Source: Paenibacillus artemisiicola (GTDB taxonomy: Bacteria; Bacillota; Bacilli; Paenibacillales; Paenibacillaceae). Taken from it: 61,949 nt of DNA. The DNA is taken from assembly GCF_017652985.1 (NCBI RefSeq), contig NZ_JAGGDJ010000034.1:1-61949 (forward strand). Reading direction: 5' to 3'. Shown piece by piece: positions 43,221 to 52,700 of this stretch (its first letter is position 1; each line of letters opens with the position of its first letter). A program made the translations under genes and the position numbers. The notes beneath the pieces are model-generated. The model saw only the letters and a program-made list of their open reading frames with translations. It searched no databases and had not been told where the DNA came from.

Positions 43221-44251
43221 CCGCGCAACCTTATATCAAGGCAGGCTATGTCGTGGACGGGAAGATTCCGTCGCTGCGGCCGGATGACTTGGCGAAGCTG
43301 ACCCACCTGAACGTCGCCTTCGGCCACGTGCGCGAGGACGAGATTCGGACGGAGCATTTGAAGCATCTGGACCGGCTGCGCGAGCTGAAGCGGGATTACC
43401 CGAAGCTTCGCCTTCTGCTGTCCGTCGGCGGCTGGGGAGCGGGCGGGTTCTCGGAAGCCGCGGCGACGGAGTCGGGCCGGGCGAGCATGGCCGCTTCGGC
43501 GGTGCGCGCGCTGGCGGAGCATCCCTTCGACGGCATCGATCTCGACTGGGAATATCCGTGCTACGGCATAGCGGGGATCGCCTCGAGTCCGGCCGACAAG
43601 GGGAATTTCACGCTTTTGCTTCGGGCAATCAGGGAAGCGCTGGATCTGAAGGGCGCGGAGGACGGCAGGAGGTACCTGCTCACGATCGCCGCGGGAGCCG
43701 ATGCGTATTACGTGGACGGGACGGAGATGCGCGACGCGCAGCGGGCGCTGGATTTCATCCAGCTGATGACCTACGACATGCGCGGCGGCTTCCAAATTTC
43801 GACCGGGCATCATACGAATCTGTATACGCCGGACGGGGATTTGTTCCGCGGCAGCGCGGATGCGTCGGTGCGGCTGTTCGCGGAGGCGGGCGTGCCGAAG
43901 GAGAAGCTGGTGATCGGCGCGGCCTTCTATTCCCGCGTCTGGGGCGGCGTCCCCGACCGGGCGAACGGGCTGCACCAGATGGCCGCGGGCACCGGCGGCT
44001 ACGGCCCCGACTTCACGGCGCTGGCCGCCGATTACATCGGCAAGAACGGCTACGTCCGCCATTGGGACGGGCAGGCTTGCGCGCCGTATCTGTTCGACGG
44101 AAGCAGCCTGATCTCGTACGACGACGAGCAATCGATCGCCTGCAAGTGCGACTACGTGATCGCGAACGGCTTGGCCGGCATCATGTTCTGGGAATACGGC
44201 TGCGACGAAACGGGCCGGCTGATCGACGCGATGCATCGCGGACTTCGTTGA
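43217..44251 (+). CDS. Glycoside hydrolase family 18 (chitinase/ENGase-like)
   Basis: 344-residue TIM barrel. The DxDxE catalytic motif is FDGIDLDWEYP with Asp108, Asp110 and acid Glu112; LRLLLSVGGWG is the SxGG signature; LDFIQLMTYDMRGG and the late GIMFWEYGCDE complete the barrel. No signal peptide, so it acts on internalised chito-oligosaccharides or N-glycan fragments. GGAGGTGAG precedes ATG 43217, which overlaps the upstream stop. GH18 contains both chitinases and endo-beta-N-acetylglucosaminidases; sequence alone does not decide. Confidence 0.92.
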   Translation: MTAQPYIKAGYVVDGKIPSLRPDDLAKLTHLNVAFGHVREDEIRTEHLKHLDRLRELKRDYPKLRLLLSVGGWGAGGFSEAAATESGRASMAASAVRALAEHPFDGIDLDWEYPCYGIAGIASSPADKGNFTLLLRAIREALDLKGAEDGRRYLLTIAAGADAYYVDGTEMRDAQRALDFIQLMTYDMRGGFQISTGHHTNLYTPDGDLFRGSADASVRLFAEAGVPKEKLVIGAAFYSRVWGGVPDRANGLHQMAAGTGGYGPDFTALAADYIGKNGYVRHWDGQACAPYLFDGSSLISYDDEQSIACKCDYVIANGLAGIMFWEYGCDETGRLIDAMHRGLR

Positions 44252-44276
44252 ACGGAACCGGCGGCGAGCATGGCAA

Positions 44277-44322
44277 AAGGGACTGGTCCAAAGCCGCGAG
44301 GCTTGAGGGACAGTCCCTTCTT
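44277..44322 (+). terminator. Long hairpin, likely terminator
   Basis: Outer arms AAGGGACTG (44277-44285) and CAGTCCCTT (44311-44319) enclose an inner stem AAGCC / GGCTT with loop GCGA. The following T tract is short. It ends the GH18 operon. Confidence 0.65.
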
Positions 44323-44357
44323 CGTATCGAGTTGTCGATTTCAACGTTCATATATGG

Positions 44358-44411
44358 CAAGCGTTTACAATTGCTGGAACCTTGACGCTCGGCAGCTAGA
44401 TTTGCCATACT
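44358..44411 (+). promoter_or_regulatory. Promoter of the TetR gene, predicted leaderless
   Basis: TTGACG at 44382-44387, 18-base spacer, CATACT at 44406-44411. The start codon ATG is at 44418, seven bases after the -10, where transcription should begin. A cre-like CAAGCGTTTACA lies at 44358-44369, upstream of the -35. Confidence 0.6.
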
Positions 44412-44417
44412 AGGGGG

Positions 44418-44969
44418 ATGGAAACCCGAAAATTGCAAATCATCCGGTATACGGAATCGCTTATCCAACAAAAAGGCTACGCCGCTTTCAGTTATGACGA
44501 CCTTGCCAAGCAGTTCGGCGTCACGAAAGCCAGCATCCATTATCATTTCGAAAAAAAGGAGGATCTGGGGCTTGCCGTGCTGGAGCGGCTCTATCGGAGG
44601 CTGGTTGAGTTTTCGTCGCGCATGGCGATCTCGCAAGAACCGGTCGAGGAGAAGCTGGTCCGGTTCAGCAGGCTCCAAATGGAGGAGCTCGCGGACGACG
44701 TCATCTGCCCGATCTCATCGCTGCAGGCCGATTTCGAGCTGCTGCCCGACAGCATGAGGACGAAGCTCCAAGCGATCAGCCGTCTGGAACTGAGCGTTAT
44801 GCAGGACATCATCGCCGACGGAGCGTCCGGTCTCGGGACCGATTCGCGCGCGGTTGCGCTTGCCATATTGGCTGCCATCAAAGGCTCGCTGCAATATCGG
44901 CGCGTCATCTCCGAAAACTTTCTGCCCGACATTCTAAACGGCGTTTGCCGGATCTTAACAAGAGCTTAG
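44418..44969 (+). CDS. TetR/AcrR-family transcriptional regulator
   Basis: 183 residues. The N-terminal TetR HTH is visible: RYTESLIQQKGYAAFSYDD, LAKQFGVTKASIHYHFEKKE, then a helical ligand-binding domain containing LVRFSRLQMEELADDVICP. The GGGGG just before ATG is too close to act as a ribosome site, and the promoter position implies a leaderless mRNA. The gene is monocistronic and followed by a terminator. A perfect TetR-style dyad in the leader of the downstream protease cluster (45474-45491) is a candidate target. Confidence 0.9.
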   Translation: METRKLQIIRYTESLIQQKGYAAFSYDDLAKQFGVTKASIHYHFEKKEDLGLAVLERLYRRLVEFSSRMAISQEPVEEKLVRFSRLQMEELADDVICPISSLQADFELLPDSMRTKLQAISRLELSVMQDIIADGASGLGTDSRAVALAILAAIKGSLQYRRVISENFLPDILNGVCRILTRA

Positions 44970-44996
44970 CGGCGCAATGCCGCGCCGGCGAGACGG

Positions 44997-45024
44997 ACTG
45001 CCCCAGTGGCGGTCTTTTTTTTTA
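44997..45024 (+). terminator. Rho-independent terminator after TetR gene
   Basis: Stem GACTGCC / GGCGGTC with one G-U pair, loop CCAGT, followed by a run of ten T. Confidence 0.85.
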
Positions 45025-45226
45025 TGGTTTTGCCTGCCGTCGCGCGCCGCGCGCGGAGACCGATGAGGATTGGAATACGTGATCGATCCGAAGATCGAGC
45101 ATATAGCATTTCATCGTATGTGGCGGAGTCGGACTTCTATGGCGGACTTGCATTTGTGATTTAATATAACACATCCAACTGGAATTGCGAGCATTATTTT
45201 CATAGATGTTTAAAAAAATAAATTTA

Positions 45227-45256
45227 TTGACTCTCTCAAATGGATAAATATATAAT
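45227..45256 (+). promoter_or_regulatory. SigA-type promoter of the S8 protease cluster
   Basis: TTGACT at 45227-45232, 18-base spacer, TATAAT at 45251-45256 in AT-rich surroundings. It predicts a transcript beginning near 45263 and thus an untranslated leader of about 610 nt before TTG 45873. Confidence 0.7.
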
Positions 45257-45280
45257 TTTCTCAGAATTTGGACGTAGTTT

Positions 45281-45459
45281 GTCAGAATATCTGACGCGAA
45301 TGTCGATTCGAGGCGGTAAATTCCTGTGAACTTTGGGGGAGGTCAATCGCTCAAACGGGACCGCAGGCACGTATATCCGAGACTAAAGAGGTGGTCGTAT
45401 TCCCCATTCCAGCCTATGATTTCCATCGGCCCGCGCGGTCTCGCGCGAGGCTTTAGTCT
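45281..45459 (+). ncRNA. Putative structured 5' leader, family unknown
   Basis: Inverted repeats in order: GTCAGA/TCTGAC with 3-base loop (45281-45295); CGAAT/ATTCG (about 45297-45310); GCGGT (45313-45317) with ACCGC (45360-45364), enclosing TTTG/CAAA; and a 9-bp closing stem AGACTAAAG (45380-45388) with CTTTAGTCT (45451-45459) around a GC-rich inner hairpin. The nested, regular arrangement suggests a regulatory leader. c-di-AMP, c-di-GMP, T-box, SAM and cobalamin cores are absent. Confidence 0.35.
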
Positions 45460-45473
45460 TCGTGTTCCTCCTT

Positions 45474-45491
45474 ACTTACTAACTAGTAAGT
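45474..45491. promoter_or_regulatory. TetR-style operator dyad
   Basis: ACTTACTAACTAGTAAGT: 8-bp perfect inverted repeat with a 2-base centre, about 210 bases downstream of the predicted transcription start. The form resembles operators of TetR-family repressors, and a TetR gene lies just upstream. It would act as a roadblock, or it may mark a second promoter. Confidence 0.5.
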
Positions 45492-45872
45492 GATTTTCGC
45501 CGCGCCAATCCAAGCATCGCGCCAAGAATGGCGAATTTTGTCGCTTGGTCTTCGATTCTAGCAATCTATCTAAAGTCCTGACAGATGGTTTTGATTTTTT
45601 ATCCGGCTAATTGCTTAGCTTGGCAAACGATGTATTCGCTGGCTTGACGGGCGCTCCCGCCGATCGATTGGCTGATCGCTTCTTCGTGCGGCAATTGATT
45701 CCTCGGCCGAACGCGTCTCCGGTTCGGTTAGCGCGCTGCGCGCCATCGTGCATCACATCAAGACCGTCCATCGCCCGGTGGCGTCACCGGACATCATCGC
45801 GGGTCGAGGGCGGCCATCATTTCCATCCGTCGACAATTCAGTCATGACAGCATGACAGAAGGAGCGAAACAC

Positions 45873-48800
45873 TTGAAAAGAAAAGCAACGAAACGTTCTG
45901 TCGCGATGATGCTTTCCGCGTCGCTGGCGCTTGGCTTGTTTCCGTCCGTCTTAAACGCCGACGCGATCCCGGTCATGCCGTCGAAGTCCGCGTCGCCGAT
46001 TTCGCCGAGCGGTATTCCGAAGCTTGAACGGCCGTTCGAATCGGCCGCCGGTTCGCGCATCATCGTGAAATACAAGGATAACGCCGATCGTGCCCGCGTC
46101 CGCGCGGCATCCGCGGCGGCGCGGTTCGAGCCTCTGTCGAGGTTCGGCATGGAGGTTCTGGACCTGGCGCCCGGCGCGGATGCCGGCAGCGTCGTCGCGA
46201 GCCTCAATGCGAACCCGGACGTGCTCTACGCCGAGCCGGATGTCAAGATTCGCAAGCACATGTCCTTGAAACCGAAACCGGGCGCCGCTTCGCTTGGCGG
46301 AAACGCCGCCGATTCCGCGACCGGCCCGAGCGCCCCGAGCGCCGACCCTCTTGTTGCGCCGTCTTCATCCTCGGACTCGGCGTCCGCGTTGCAGAAGGCG
46401 GCTTCGGAAGCTGCCGTCTCCGCCGCCGCCCCGTCCTATCCGGACGATCCGCTGTTCTCGTCCCAATGGGGCTTGCACAACGAAGGTCAAAGCATCGACG
46501 GTTCGTACGGCAATTACGACGTCGACGTCGACGCGCCCGAGGCGTGGGGCGTCACCAAAGGTTCGCAGGATACGATCGTCGCGATTCTGGATACGGGCGT
46601 GGACGTCAACCATCCGGATTTGGCCGCGAACGCTTGGCGGAACGCGAACGAAATCCCCGGCAACGGCGTCGACGACGACGGCGACGGATTCATCGACGAT
46701 GTTTACGGCTGGAACTTCTACGGCAATAACAACCAGCCTTACAGCATCTACGACGATGACTTTTACGGCACGCAGATCGCCGGCGTCCTTGCGGCGAAGG
46801 ACGATAATTCCGCCGGCATCTCCGGCGTCGCGCCGAACATCCGGTACATGCCGCTCAAGGTCATGGGCTACGACGGCGGTTACGTGTCGGACGCCCTGCG
46901 CGCGATCGACTACGCCGAACGGATGGGCGCGAAAATCGCGAACATCAGCTGGTCGGCCGAAACGTACAGCAACGCGCTCAAGGATGCGATCGACGCCTCC
47001 GACATGCTCTTCGTCGCGAGCGCGGGCGAGGATTACGTGAATTTGAACAAGGACGATTATCCGGAATACCCGGCGGTGTACGACAGCGACAACATCCTGT
47101 CGGTTGCCGGTCTCGGCATGGACGGCAATTTTTACAACGTTTACGGCATGAAGTCGGTCGACATCGCGGCGCCGAGCGCCAAGATTCTCACGACCCTTCC
47201 GACCCGCGATCCCGGCATCGGGGCGGAGATCGACAACGGCACGTACAAAGCGATTTACAACGAAATGGGCTTCGAAGGCATGTGGACGGGCGACGCCTCG
47301 TCGATCGAGAACCACCGGGAAGGCTTCGACCGCGCGTTGAGGTACTTGGGCAAGCAAGACGGCGGCGCCTCGTCGATCCTGCTGGTCGACGACGAAGAGG
47401 TTCCCGAGCAAACCGATCTCAGCGTGCTCTGGGAGTACGAAAGCCATCTCGATGCGGCGGGCGCCGACTACGACATCGTCAAGGTCCAGCCGGGCGCGGA
47501 CGGTCCTTCCCTCGAGACGATGGACCGCTACGACATCGTCGTCTGGTTCACCGGCTACGGGTTCGGCTCCTCGCCGGACGGACGGCCGACGACGGTGCTG
47601 CGCGGCGCGGACCAGGCCAATTTAACGGCTTACTTGAACGGCGGAGGCCGCCTGATGCTGTCGGGCGTCGGGGCGCTCACCAATATCGAGTCGAGCGATT
47701 TCGTGAAGAACGTACTGCATCTGGACTTCGTGCGCTACGACTTCTTCCGCGGCACCGGCGACATCAGCCGCTGGAGAGCGGGCGAAGGGCAGCCCGGCAC
47801 GATTTACGACGGGCAGCGCTACGATATTTCGTCGATCGTCTTCGCGGATTACGCATCCAACGACGAGTCCGTCACGCGCATGAATTTGACGGCCGCGATG
47901 GACGATTACGATTACGATTTCGGCGCATATCTGGCGCCGGCTTACGCGTCCGGCGCCGCGGCGCTCGTGCTCAGCCAGGATCCGACGCTCGACGCGAAGG
48001 CGGTCAAAGAACGCGTCCTTCTTGCCGGCAAGCATCTCGAAACGCTGTGGAACGAAGACGCGCAGGGCTACATGAACAACGGCCGAATGGTCGACGCGTT
48101 CCGGGCCGTCAGCGACGACGACGCGCCCGGCAAGCCGCTCAAGCCGCTGCAGACGGATTCGCTCGATCAGCCTTCCGGCGATATGCAGGACATTTACTAC
48201 GTCCATTTGAACGCCGGCGATAAGCTGAATCTGTCGCTGACGGGAGACGCCGGCTCGAACTTCATGCTGACGCTCTACAATCCCGACCTGAAGTCGGTCG
48301 CCGACTGGGACGCGCAGGACAAGGTGCTCGGATCGGCGATGGCGGCCGGCGAGCCGGCAACGATCGCTTATCAAGCCGACCGGACCGGCTACTATTACGT
48401 GGGCGTCTTCTTCATGGGAAGCTCCGGCGCCTACACGCTCGGCATGAACGCGGACCCTGCTCATACGGCGGGCACGTACGAGGATAACGCCGATGCGGTC
48501 GCGTTCGACGGCCCGTGGGCCGAGAAGGCGGACGACGGTTATTCCGGCGGCACGCTCAAGACCGTCGATTCCGCCGGCCACGCGACCTTCGCGTTTACCG
48601 GAAGCTTGATCGAGCTGACGGCGCTTAAGGACGATACGATGGGCATCGCGGACGTGTTCGTGGACGGCGTCAAGGCCGCTTCGCCGTCCTTGTACGGCAA
48701 GACGCCGCAAGCGAAGCAAACGGTCTACCGACAATCGCTGCCATACGGCTACCATACGATCGAAGTGGCCTGGACGGGCAAGTCGGATCCGGCCGCGAAG

Positions 48801-49649
48801 CGGACCGTGCACGCGATCAACGTCGACGCGTTCGTCGTCGGCGACGGCGGCGGCGCGTATACGTCCGTCGCGGAAGAGTCGGACAACGCGTTCCAATACG
48901 CCGGGCTATGGTCGCTGCAGACGAATGCCGGCTACTCCGGCGGCCGCGCGCAAGCGACCGATAGCGCGGGCGCGTATGCGGTATTTTCGTTCACCGGCAC
49001 GAGCGCGGCGCTGAAAGCCGCGACGACGCCGAACAGCGGCAAGGTCACGATTATGGTCGACGATCGGCCCGAGACGGCGAAGACGGTCGATCTGTACGGC
49101 GAGGCAACGCGTTATCAGGTGCCGGTCTTCGACACGGGCACGCTGCCTTACGGCCCCCACACGCTGCGAATCGTCAACGCGCATGCGAAGAACGAGAAGT
49201 CCGGCGGGTACGGCACGAACGTCGACGCCGTCGTCGTGACGAAGCCGGCGGGGGGCGAAAGCCTGAAAATTTACCAGGACATGAACCCGTTCGTGAGCTA
49301 CGCCGGCGTTTGGGCCATGCAGCTGTCCGCGAAGAATTCCGGCGGCAGCGCCAAATACTCCGACGCGGCCGGCAATGCCGCGAGGCTGGCTTTCTTGGGA
49401 ACGAAGGTCACGCTGCTGTCCCAAACCGGGCCGAACCGGGGGATGGTCGATATTTATATCGACGGCGCGAAAGCGAACGAGGCGCCGATCGATCTGTACG
49501 GCGAGAAGCTCCAATACCAGGTGCCGGTATTCGAATCGGCCGTCCTGCCTGCCGGAAGCCATGACATCAAAGTCGTCAACGCGGGCGGGAAGAACGCCCG
49601 GTCCTCCGGTCATACCGTCAGCATCGACGCGTTCTACGTCCTGAAATAG
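45873..49649 (+). CDS. Secreted subtilisin-like (S8) pseudoprotease
   Basis: 1258 residues. A signal peptide is followed by a propeptide-like segment (SRIIVKYKDNADRARVR) and an S8 fold. Asp240 is kept (AILDTGVDVNHPDL), but the sites aligned with the sister at 54132 read Tyr298 (FYGTQIAGV for HGTAVAGV), Glu386 (SAGED for AAGNE) and Tyr686 (GAYLAPAYASG for GTSMSAPYAAG). Catalytic His, oxyanion Asn and catalytic Ser are all lost. An inserted alpha/beta domain (ILLVDDEEV to YLNGGGRLMLSGVG) lies between the Asn and Ser positions. A PPC domain and three beta-sandwich modules follow. TTG 45873 with AGAAGGAG 8 bases upstream is preferred to ATG 45852, because the same pattern occurs at 54132. Confidence 0.9.
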   Translation: MKRKATKRSVAMMLSASLALGLFPSVLNADAIPVMPSKSASPISPSGIPKLERPFESAAGSRIIVKYKDNADRARVRAASAAARFEPLSRFGMEVLDLAPGADAGSVVASLNANPDVLYAEPDVKIRKHMSLKPKPGAASLGGNAADSATGPSAPSADPLVAPSSSSDSASALQKAASEAAVSAAAPSYPDDPLFSSQWGLHNEGQSIDGSYGNYDVDVDAPEAWGVTKGSQDTIVAILDTGVDVNHPDLAANAWRNANEIPGNGVDDDGDGFIDDVYGWNFYGNNNQPYSIYDDDFYGTQIAGVLAAKDDNSAGISGVAPNIRYMPLKVMGYDGGYVSDALRAIDYAERMGAKIANISWSAETYSNALKDAIDASDMLFVASAGEDYVNLNKDDYPEYPAVYDSDNILSVAGLGMDGNFYNVYGMKSVDIAAPSAKILTTLPTRDPGIGAEIDNGTYKAIYNEMGFEGMWTGDASSIENHREGFDRALRYLGKQDGGASSILLVDDEEVPEQTDLSVLWEYESHLDAAGADYDIVKVQPGADGPSLETMDRYDIVVWFTGYGFGSSPDGRPTTVLRGADQANLTAYLNGGGRLMLSGVGALTNIESSDFVKNVLHLDFVRYDFFRGTGDISRWRAGEGQPGTIYDGQRYDISSIVFADYASNDESVTRMNLTAAMDDYDYDFGAYLAPAYASGAAALVLSQDPTLDAKAVKERVLLAGKHLETLWNEDAQGYMNNGRMVDAFRAVSDDDAPGKPLKPLQTDSLDQPSGDMQDIYYVHLNAGDKLNLSLTGDAGSNFMLTLYNPDLKSVADWDAQDKVLGSAMAAGEPATIAYQADRTGYYYVGVFFMGSSGAYTLGMNADPAHTAGTYEDNADAVAFDGPWAEKADDGYSGGTLKTVDSAGHATFAFTGSLIELTALKDDTMGIADVFVDGVKAASPSLYGKTPQAKQTVYRQSLPYGYHTIEVAWTGKSDPAAKRTVHAINVDAFVVGDGGGAYTSVAEESDNAFQYAGLWSLQTNAGYSGGRAQATDSAGAYAVFSFTGTSAALKAATTPNSGKVTIMVDDRPETAKTVDLYGEATRYQVPVFDTGTLPYGPHTLRIVNAHAKNEKSGGYGTNVDAVVVTKPAGGESLKIYQDMNPFVSYAGVWAMQLSAKNSGGSAKYSDAAGNAARLAFLGTKVTLLSQTGPNRGMVDIYIDGAKANEAPIDLYGEKLQYQVPVFESAVLPAGSHDIKVVNAGGKNARSSGHTVSIDAFYVLK

Positions 49650-49711
49650 GTCTGGCTCGCGCGTACAGCTCCGGAGCTTCTTAACATTCATGGGAAATGG
49701 GGAACCGAGAC

Positions 49712-52700
49712 TTGAAAAACGTACTTTTGAAAAAGTCGGCCGTTTTGACGGCCGCCGCGCTGCTGCTCCTGAACGTGCCTGCGCACGTGCTCGCCGCGGA
49801 TAACGAAGCGGCGGCCAATGCGATGAACGGCATGCCGAAGCTCGACTATAAGCAGTTGAAGGCGGCGCTTGCGAAAGCCTCTTCGGCCGAAACGGCGTCG
49901 GCGCCGATCCTCTCGCCGAACTTGGACACGAAGTCGACCGGCAGCGTGAACGTCATCGTGCGGTTCAGCAAAGAGCCGGTCGCGGTCGGACGCTATGCCG
50001 CCCAATCGCGCAGACAGGCGTTCTCCGCGCAGACGGCGACGCAGGCGATCCAGCAGGAGCAGGCCGCTTTCGTCAGCGCCTCCAAGGCGAAGGGCGTATC
50101 GCTGAAGGTGAACCGCAAGTTCAATACGGTGCTGAACGGCATGGAAATCACGGTGCGCGCGGACCAGCTTCCGACGCTGGCGAAGCTTCCGGGCGTCGTC
50201 GGCATCAGCGAAAACCTGACGTATTATCCGCTTGCCGCGGACGGAGGCGGCGCCGCCGTCGCGGCCGACCCGGTCTACGAGGACGCGCCGCTCAAGCAAA
50301 TCGGCGTCGACAAGGCATGGGCGGAAGGCTATACGGGCAAGGACATGAAGGTCGCCGTCCTGGATACGGGCGTCGATTACATGCATCCGGACTTAAACAT
50401 CGCCGGCGGTTACGACTCCTTCTATCAGGACGAGGATCCGTACGAGGAACCGCCGCTGACGCCGATGCAGGATCCGCTCGGCCTCGGCTTCGAAGGCACC
50501 CAACATGGCACGCACGTCTCGGGCACGATCGCGGGCCGGGCGCGTAATGCAGCGGCGCCGCAGGTTCAGAAGGGCGTCGCGTACGAGGCGGATTTGTACG
50601 TCTACAAGGTGCTCGGCAGAGCGTCGAACGGACTCGTATCCGGTTCTTCGGCCACGATCATCGACGGTCTCGAGCGGGCGGTTCAGGCCGGCGTGGACGT
50701 CATCAACATGTCGCTCGGCGCGGACGAGAACAAGAACCCGAACTCGCCGGATTCGATCGCGGTCAACAACGCGGTGCTGGCGGGCGTCACCGTCGTCGTC
50801 GCGAACGGCAACGCCGCGACGCAAGGGCCTTATTACTACTCGATGGGCACGCCGTCGGCGGCGCAGCTGGCTTTCTCCGTCGGCGCGGCCACAAGCCCGA
50901 GCGGCATTCCGATCTACAGCGCGAGCGTCGCGCATCAGATCTCGGGCGACGCGCCGTCCGCGGCGAAGCCGCTGAAGCTTGCCGAATGGAAAACAGGCCA
51001 AGAGGACTTCGAAGCCTTGTTCGGCACCGATCCGATCGAAGCCGCGTACGTCGGCCTCGGCAAGGATGCCGATTACAAGAACGTGAACGTGACGGGCAAG
51101 ATCGCGTTCGTGTCGCGGGGGGACATCACTTTCGTCGATAAGGTCGCCAACGCGAAGAAGCACGGCGCCCTCGCCGTCATCATGTTCAACGGCAACTCGA
51201 AGGTCGTCGGCGGCGCGACCGTTCCCGATCTGACCGAAGACCAGGCCGGACGCAACGGCTTGATCGGCCTCGATTCGGGCCCGGGACCGGACAACATTCC
51301 GACGTTCGACATGGCCGGCGTCGAAGGCCGGGCGATCGCGCGCCAGCTGACGTCCGGCGCGGGCAAGACGCTCAGCTTCACGTTCGAAGCCATTCGGAAG
51401 CTGGTCAACGAAGGCGACCGCATGGCGGATTTTAGCTCCCGGGGACCGAACTCGGACGGCAATTTCGGCATTAAACCGGACCTTGTCGGCCCGGGCGTGA
51501 ACATCTATTCGACGTGGCCGATGTATGGCAAGGTCAACCCGGGCGCGGATTATAGCCAGGCTTATATGCGCGAATCGGGCACGAGCATGGCGACGCCTCA
51601 CGTCGCTGGCCTCGCGCTGCTCGTGAAGGAAGCGCACCGGGATTGGAGTCCGCTCGATATTCGCGCCGCGCTCGACAATACGTCGGAAGGCATCCGAGAC
51701 GAGTCGGGCACGCGCTATGACGTCTATTCGCAGGGCGCGGGCCGGGCGAACGTCGCCAGCGCCATCGCGACGCCGGCTTTGCTGAAGTCGATGGACCCCA
51801 TTACGATTTACGACAGCTACATGAACGCGACGCAGATGGCGAGCGAAGCGGGCAGCGTCAGCTTCGGCCTGATCGACGCCGGCTCGCAGGCGGTATCGAA
51901 GCCGCTGGAGCTGGAAAACAAGTCGAACGAAGCGCTGACCTATAAAGCGAGCGTGGAGATGCACCCGCAGGTCACGTCGGATCCCGATCCGCTCCGCGCC
52001 GTACCGACGCCGGACGTCTCCAAGATCGGCATGACCTTGGAAGGACTAAGCGACGACGGCACGCTGACGGTCGCGCCCGGCGGCGATGCGGACTTCACGC
52101 TGACGGCGGATGCGCAAGCGGACGCGGCGGACGGCGTTTACGAAGGGGAAGTGGTGCTGGAAAGCGAAGGCTTGCCGACGCTGCACCTGCCGTTCGTCCT
52201 TCACGTCGGCGAGGACTCCGATCCGACGGAGTGGGGCGTGACGGACATGAAAGCATCGGACGCGATCGCCGCTCCCGATCACCCGATCGACGTGACGGCA
52301 AAGCTGAACGCCAAGGACATTCAGCAAATTTTGCTGGTCGCCATGCCGCTTGATCCGAACGGCGCGGTATGTCTCGTGTCCAGCATGTACGACGAAGAGC
52401 TGGCGACGATTCCGACCGGACCGATCAAGTTCGAACAGATCGACGGCAGCTGCATCGACATCGACGATCCGCAGCTGGACGACGAGGGGAATTATATTCT
52501 CGGTCAGCTGGACGGGCTCTACGAGCTCGAACTTTTCGCGCAGCACATCGATAAGAACACGGGCCAAGCCGATTACGATCACATGCAAGTCGCGTACACG
52601 ACCGTGAAATTCAGCAAGACGAATATCGGGACGCCTGGCGACGGGGATCCGGGAGACGGCGATCCGGGGAACGGCGATCCGGGGAACGGCAACCCGGGTA

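Larger units (their letters stand above)
44970..45872. other. 900-base gene-free interval upstream of the protease cluster
   Basis: It contains the TetR terminator, an AT-rich segment (about 45160-45270) with a strong promoter, a leader with several inverted repeats and a TetR-style dyad. A 78-codon frame at 45611-45847 has no ribosome site and is rejected. No known riboswitch core was recognised. Confidence 0.65.

Noticed and set aside
45263..45470. c-di-AMP (ydaO), c-di-GMP, T-box, SAM or cobalamin riboswitch
   Set aside because: Local similarity such as TTTGGGGGAGG was noted, but the conserved cores of these classes (for example the CCGAAYCCG-CAGCTAACC region of ydaO, the GGTGGAACCGCG T-box) are missing.
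45611..45847. 78-codon open frame in the protease leader
   Set aside because: No ribosome site, Arg/Ser/Pro-rich composition and no recognisable pattern.
49650..49711. Separate promoter before the SLH protease gene
   Set aside because: Only about 60 bases, with no -35/-10 pair; cotranscription from the upstream gene is more likely.
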